In this document: piece after piece, positions 61,330-64,000 of the stretch | Layout of the letters: each line of letters begins with the position of its first letter | How positions within the stretch are numbered: the first letter of the stretch is position 1 | Assembly (NCBI RefSeq): GCF_934668725.1 | Contig: NZ_CAKUOF010000008.1 | Span: 1 to 64,000 of the forward strand | Direction of reading: 5' to 3' | Length of the DNA stretch: 64,000 nucleotides | From: an uncultured Dysgonomonas sp. | GTDB lineage: Bacteria; Bacteroidota; Bacteroidia; Bacteroidales; Dysgonomonadaceae | Notes under the pieces: generated by a model | Told to the model about the DNA's origin: nothing | The model's input: the letters and a program-made list of their open reading frames with translations, nothing else | Database searches by the model: none | Position numbers and translations under genes: made by a program

Positions 61330-63144
61330 ATGAATGAGAATATTGATCCTGCATTGCCTTTAAACGAAGAAACTGAAAACAAACAAGAGCAAGCAGAAAT
61401 AATTACTGAGCCACAAGTTACAGAATCTAAATCTTTTACGAAAGAGGAAATTATAAAAAACTTGCAAGAATTATCTGTAAAAGCTGAAGTACCAACCCGC
61501 GCCGAAGTAGATAATTTGAAACAATCGTTCTATAAATTAAAATCGACAGAGAATGAAATCTTGAAAGAACAATTTATAGCCGATGGAGGTGATATTAACT
61601 CGTTTGTTATTCCAACCGATCCGATCGAGGAAGAATTTAAAACACTTCTTAATACTATCAAAGAAAAAAGAGCTAAAGCATTAGCTGATGAAGAAAAAAT
61701 AAAAGAAGAAAATCTCTTGAAAAAAGAGAGGATCATCGAAGCTATAAAAAACCTGACAGAGAGTACAGACGACTTCAATAAACTATATAAAGAATTTAAA
61801 GACCTTCAACAACAATGGAACGAGATCAAACTTATTCCTGCGGCAAAGGTCAACGAAATATGGAAGGCCTATCAATTGCATTCCGAAAAATTTTATGATC
61901 TGATTAAGATCAATAATGAATTCAGAGATTACGACTTCAAAAAGAATCTGGAAATTAAAACCAGCATCTGCGAAGTTGTAGAAAAATTACAAGACGAACC
62001 GGATGTAGTTTCGGCATTCCATCAATTACAAAAATTCCATCAACAATGGAGAGAAACCGGACCTGTAGCCAAAGAATTCAGAGATGAAATATGGGAGCGC
62101 TTCAAAGCGGCATCCACCGAAATCAATAAAAGACACCAAAGCCATTTCGAAGAACTCAAAGGACAAGAAGAAACAAACTTAGTTGAGAAAACAGCTATTT
62201 GCGATACATTAAAGGCTATAGACTATACTCAGCTTAAAAACTTCAAAGATTGGGACGAAAAAAGCCACGAAATAATTGCTCTCCAAGCAAAATGGAAAAC
62301 AATAGGATTTGTTCCTAAAAAAGTAAACAGTCAGATATTTGAACAATATCGGGCATTATGCGACACTTTCTTTGAGAAAAAAGCAGAATTCTTCAAACAT
62401 CAAAAAGATGATATGGAAGAAAATCTGAACAAGAAGAGAGCACTTTGCGAGAAAGCCGAAGCATTGAAGGACAGCACTGATTGGAAAAAAACAACTGACG
62501 AGCTTATCGCCATCCAGAAAGAATGGAAAACAATAGGAGCAGTACCTCGTAAATACTCTGATGCAATCTGGAAACAATTTGTTACAGCTTGCGATTATTT
62601 CTTTGAACAAAAGAACAACAATACATCTTCTCAAAAAGAAGAAGAATTAGCAAATCTGGCAACGAAAAAAGAAATAATCGAAAAAATTAATGCTCTTTCA
62701 GGACAAACTGACTTGGCTGATCCAATGGCTACATTACGTGAATTGATGAACGAATGGCATCAAGTAGGCTTTGTCCCCTTCAAGGAAAAAGATAAAATCT
62801 ATAAGGAATATCAAGCTGCACTTGATGTACAATTTGATCGTCTTAAAATGGATAAATCGGAACGTAGATTACAATCATTCAAATCGAATGTAGATGATAT
62901 CGCTAAATCCGAAAGGCCTAAAGGCAGATTATTCAGAGAGAGAGAAAAACTTATGCATCAATTCAATAAAGTAAAATCTGACTTACAGACTTACGAAAAC
63001 AACATGGGCTTTCTTTCTATATCGAAAGGAGCAAGCGGCTTATTAAAAGATATGGAGCATAAAATTCAAGATCTGAAAAACGAGCTCGAACTTATTGCTC
63101 AGAAAATAGAAACTATTGATAACAATTTAAACTCTATTGATTAG
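61330..63144 (+). CDS. DUF349 coiled-coil protein
   Basis: This 604-residue protein is charged and helical, with several DUF349 units marked by repeated Trp-containing segments: LQQQWNEIKLIPAAKVNEIW, FHQQWRETGPVAKEFRDEIW, LQAKWKTIGFVPKKVNSQIF, IQKEWKTIGAVPRKYSDAIW and LMNEWHQVGFVPFKEKDKIY. It has no signal peptide or membrane helix. The family is widespread in Bacteroidetes and of uncertain role; related proteins are linked to RNA or ribosome biology in other species. A strong terminator follows. Confidence 0.88.
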   Translation: MNENIDPALPLNEETENKQEQAEIITEPQVTESKSFTKEEIIKNLQELSVKAEVPTRAEVDNLKQSFYKLKSTENEILKEQFIADGGDINSFVIPTDPIEEEFKTLLNTIKEKRAKALADEEKIKEENLLKKERIIEAIKNLTESTDDFNKLYKEFKDLQQQWNEIKLIPAAKVNEIWKAYQLHSEKFYDLIKINNEFRDYDFKKNLEIKTSICEVVEKLQDEPDVVSAFHQLQKFHQQWRETGPVAKEFRDEIWERFKAASTEINKRHQSHFEELKGQEETNLVEKTAICDTLKAIDYTQLKNFKDWDEKSHEIIALQAKWKTIGFVPKKVNSQIFEQYRALCDTFFEKKAEFFKHQKDDMEENLNKKRALCEKAEALKDSTDWKKTTDELIAIQKEWKTIGAVPRKYSDAIWKQFVTACDYFFEQKNNNTSSQKEEELANLATKKEIIEKINALSGQTDLADPMATLRELMNEWHQVGFVPFKEKDKIYKEYQAALDVQFDRLKMDKSERRLQSFKSNVDDIAKSERPKGRLFREREKLMHQFNKVKSDLQTYENNMGFLSISKGASGLLKDMEHKIQDLKNELELIAQKIETIDNNLNSID

Positions 63145-63163
63145 TATTTAGAATCAAGTATAT

Positions 63164-63200
63164 AAAGAAGGCAAATCGGTTGATTTGCCTTCTTTGTTTT
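63164..63200 (+). terminator. Terminator of the DUF349 gene
   Basis: A 14-bp perfect stem (63164-63177 with 63182-63195) and a 4-base GGTT loop are followed by TTGTTTTC. Confidence 0.9.
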
Positions 63201-63338
63201 CTATAATATTAAATAAATTAGGAAATACACACAAACATTATCTAGATTTGAATGTTATTATTTAAAATGAATTTAAATAAAGATCTTGGATTTTTAAATT
63301 TGATTTCAATAGAAATATAACATTTAATCATTTTTATT

Positions 63339-63378
63339 AAGGTTACAGACCTTTTTATCACTTTGGAAAGTATAACAA
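63339..63378. repeat. AGGTC/GACCT dyad, copy 5
   Basis: AAGGT-TACAG-ACCTT (63339-63353) is followed by TTTTATCACTTTGG. It closely resembles the TelA upstream copy near 28865-28890, where TTTTTGTTACTTTGG follows the dyad. The 63200-63450 gap holds no gene. Confidence 0.55.
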
Positions 63379-63449
63379 ATATAGATTGTTACAACTATAA
63401 AATACACCAATAAATTTTATTCTTTACTTATTTATAATAAAACTGAATT

Positions 63450-63950
63450 ATGAGCAAAATAGCGATCGTTTACGGAACTTCAACCGGTGCAACCGAAGGT
63501 GTAGCATCTAAAATTGAAAAAGTATTAGGAAATGCGGATACTCAAATCTTCGATGTAGCCAGAGTAACTGTTGATCAATTGAAACCTTTTGATTTTCTTA
63601 TTTTAGGAGCATCAACCACCGGTTACGGCGACCTTCAGGATGATTGGGATTCTTTCCTACCGAAATTCAAAACACTTGATTTTACAGGAAAAAAAGTAGC
63701 TTTATTCGGACTTGGAGACAGCTCTTCTTATTCTGATACATTCGCAAATGGTATGGCTGTTATTTACGAAGCAATCAAAGATAATGCTGAAATAGTAGGA
63801 GCAGTATCAACTGAAGGATATACTTATGATGATTCAGAAGCTGTGGTTGACGGTAATTTTGTAGGCTTGGCTCTGGATGAAGATAATGAATTCGACCAAA
63901 CTGATGCTCGTATTGCTGCATGGGTAAAAGACCTTAAACAATACATTTAA
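63450..63950 (+). CDS. fldA: Flavodoxin
   Basis: This 166-residue protein is of normal length for a long-chain flavodoxin. The FMN phosphate loop GTSTGATEG is at 9-17. Isoalloxazine-binding loops follow: ASTTGYGDLQDDWDSF and GLGDSSSYSDTFANGM. The end WVKDLKQYI is typical. It is an electron carrier that replaces ferredoxin, often under low iron. It follows the AGGTC dyad and its own leader of about 70 bases. The last gene in the window. Confidence 0.95.
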   Translation: MSKIAIVYGTSTGATEGVASKIEKVLGNADTQIFDVARVTVDQLKPFDFLILGASTTGYGDLQDDWDSFLPKFKTLDFTGKKVALFGLGDSSSYSDTFANGMAVIYEAIKDNAEIVGAVSTEGYTYDDSEAVVDGNFVGLALDEDNEFDQTDARIAAWVKDLKQYI

Positions 63951-63979
63951 GTAAATACTATATATATGACAACGAATAG

Positions 63980-64000
63980 CCCGACTCTAATCAAGCCGGG
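63980..64000 (+). terminator. Probable flavodoxin terminator, cut by the window edge
   Basis: CCCG at 63980-63983 could pair with CGGG at 63997-64000. The T-run, if any, lies beyond the window. Confidence 0.3.

Overview
The window looks like chromosome from a member of the Bacteroidales, most like Dysgonomonas or a close relative. The evidence is AT-rich DNA, two SusC/SusD pairs, a one-protein hybrid two-component regulator, many promoters with the Bacteroidetes -7 consensus TAnnTTTG, and few Shine-Dalgarno sites. The genus is inferred from overall character; no rRNA or tRNA gene is present to confirm it.

Positions 1-20700 hold a polysaccharide utilisation region. A GC-rich structured intergenic element (1-420) precedes a GH28 gene. 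A leftward operon follows, in transcription order: SusC, SusD, SusE-like lipoprotein, GH76 lipoprotein and a PL8 polysaccharide lyase. A divergent hybrid sensor/regulator (HTCS, 11768-15793) and a second SusC/SusD pair (15866-20631, leftward) complete it. Together these genes should sense, bind, cut and import a uronic-acid-containing and probably mannose-containing glycan.

Positions 20700-26640 carry a GNAT acetyltransferase with a HAD phosphatase, then a Nudix hydrolase, an alpha/beta hydrolase, an aldo/keto reductase and a PoxB-type pyruvate oxidase.

Positions 26794-40443 form the most interesting block, a Ter-type stress or defence cluster. It contains three TerD-domain proteins, a TelA-family protein, an unrecognised helical protein, three vWA (TerY-like) proteins, a PP2C phosphatase, a Ser/Thr-kinase-like protein with a zinc ribbon, a HAD enzyme and a phosphoribosyltransferase. 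A second unit with its own promoter follows: a small helical protein, an arm-less HU-like protein, an HU-TM-LysM-like fusion and a TM-LysM-like protein. These could link DNA or nucleoprotein to the cell envelope. TerC and ATP-grasp enzymes, often found with Ter systems, are not in the window.

Positions 40427-64000 are mostly housekeeping: hisS, a GltD-type flavoprotein, a cyclophilin, an M20 peptidase, carAB, mutS2, an EEP-family protein, a DUF349 protein and flavodoxin. Several small secreted or hypothetical proteins lie between them, including a 57-residue protein at 54783-54956. No transposase, CRISPR array, rRNA or tRNA was seen. A short dyad (AGGTC, 3-4 bases, GACCT) recurs in five intergenic places, and a pair of related repeat-rich elements occurs near 33615 and 41946.
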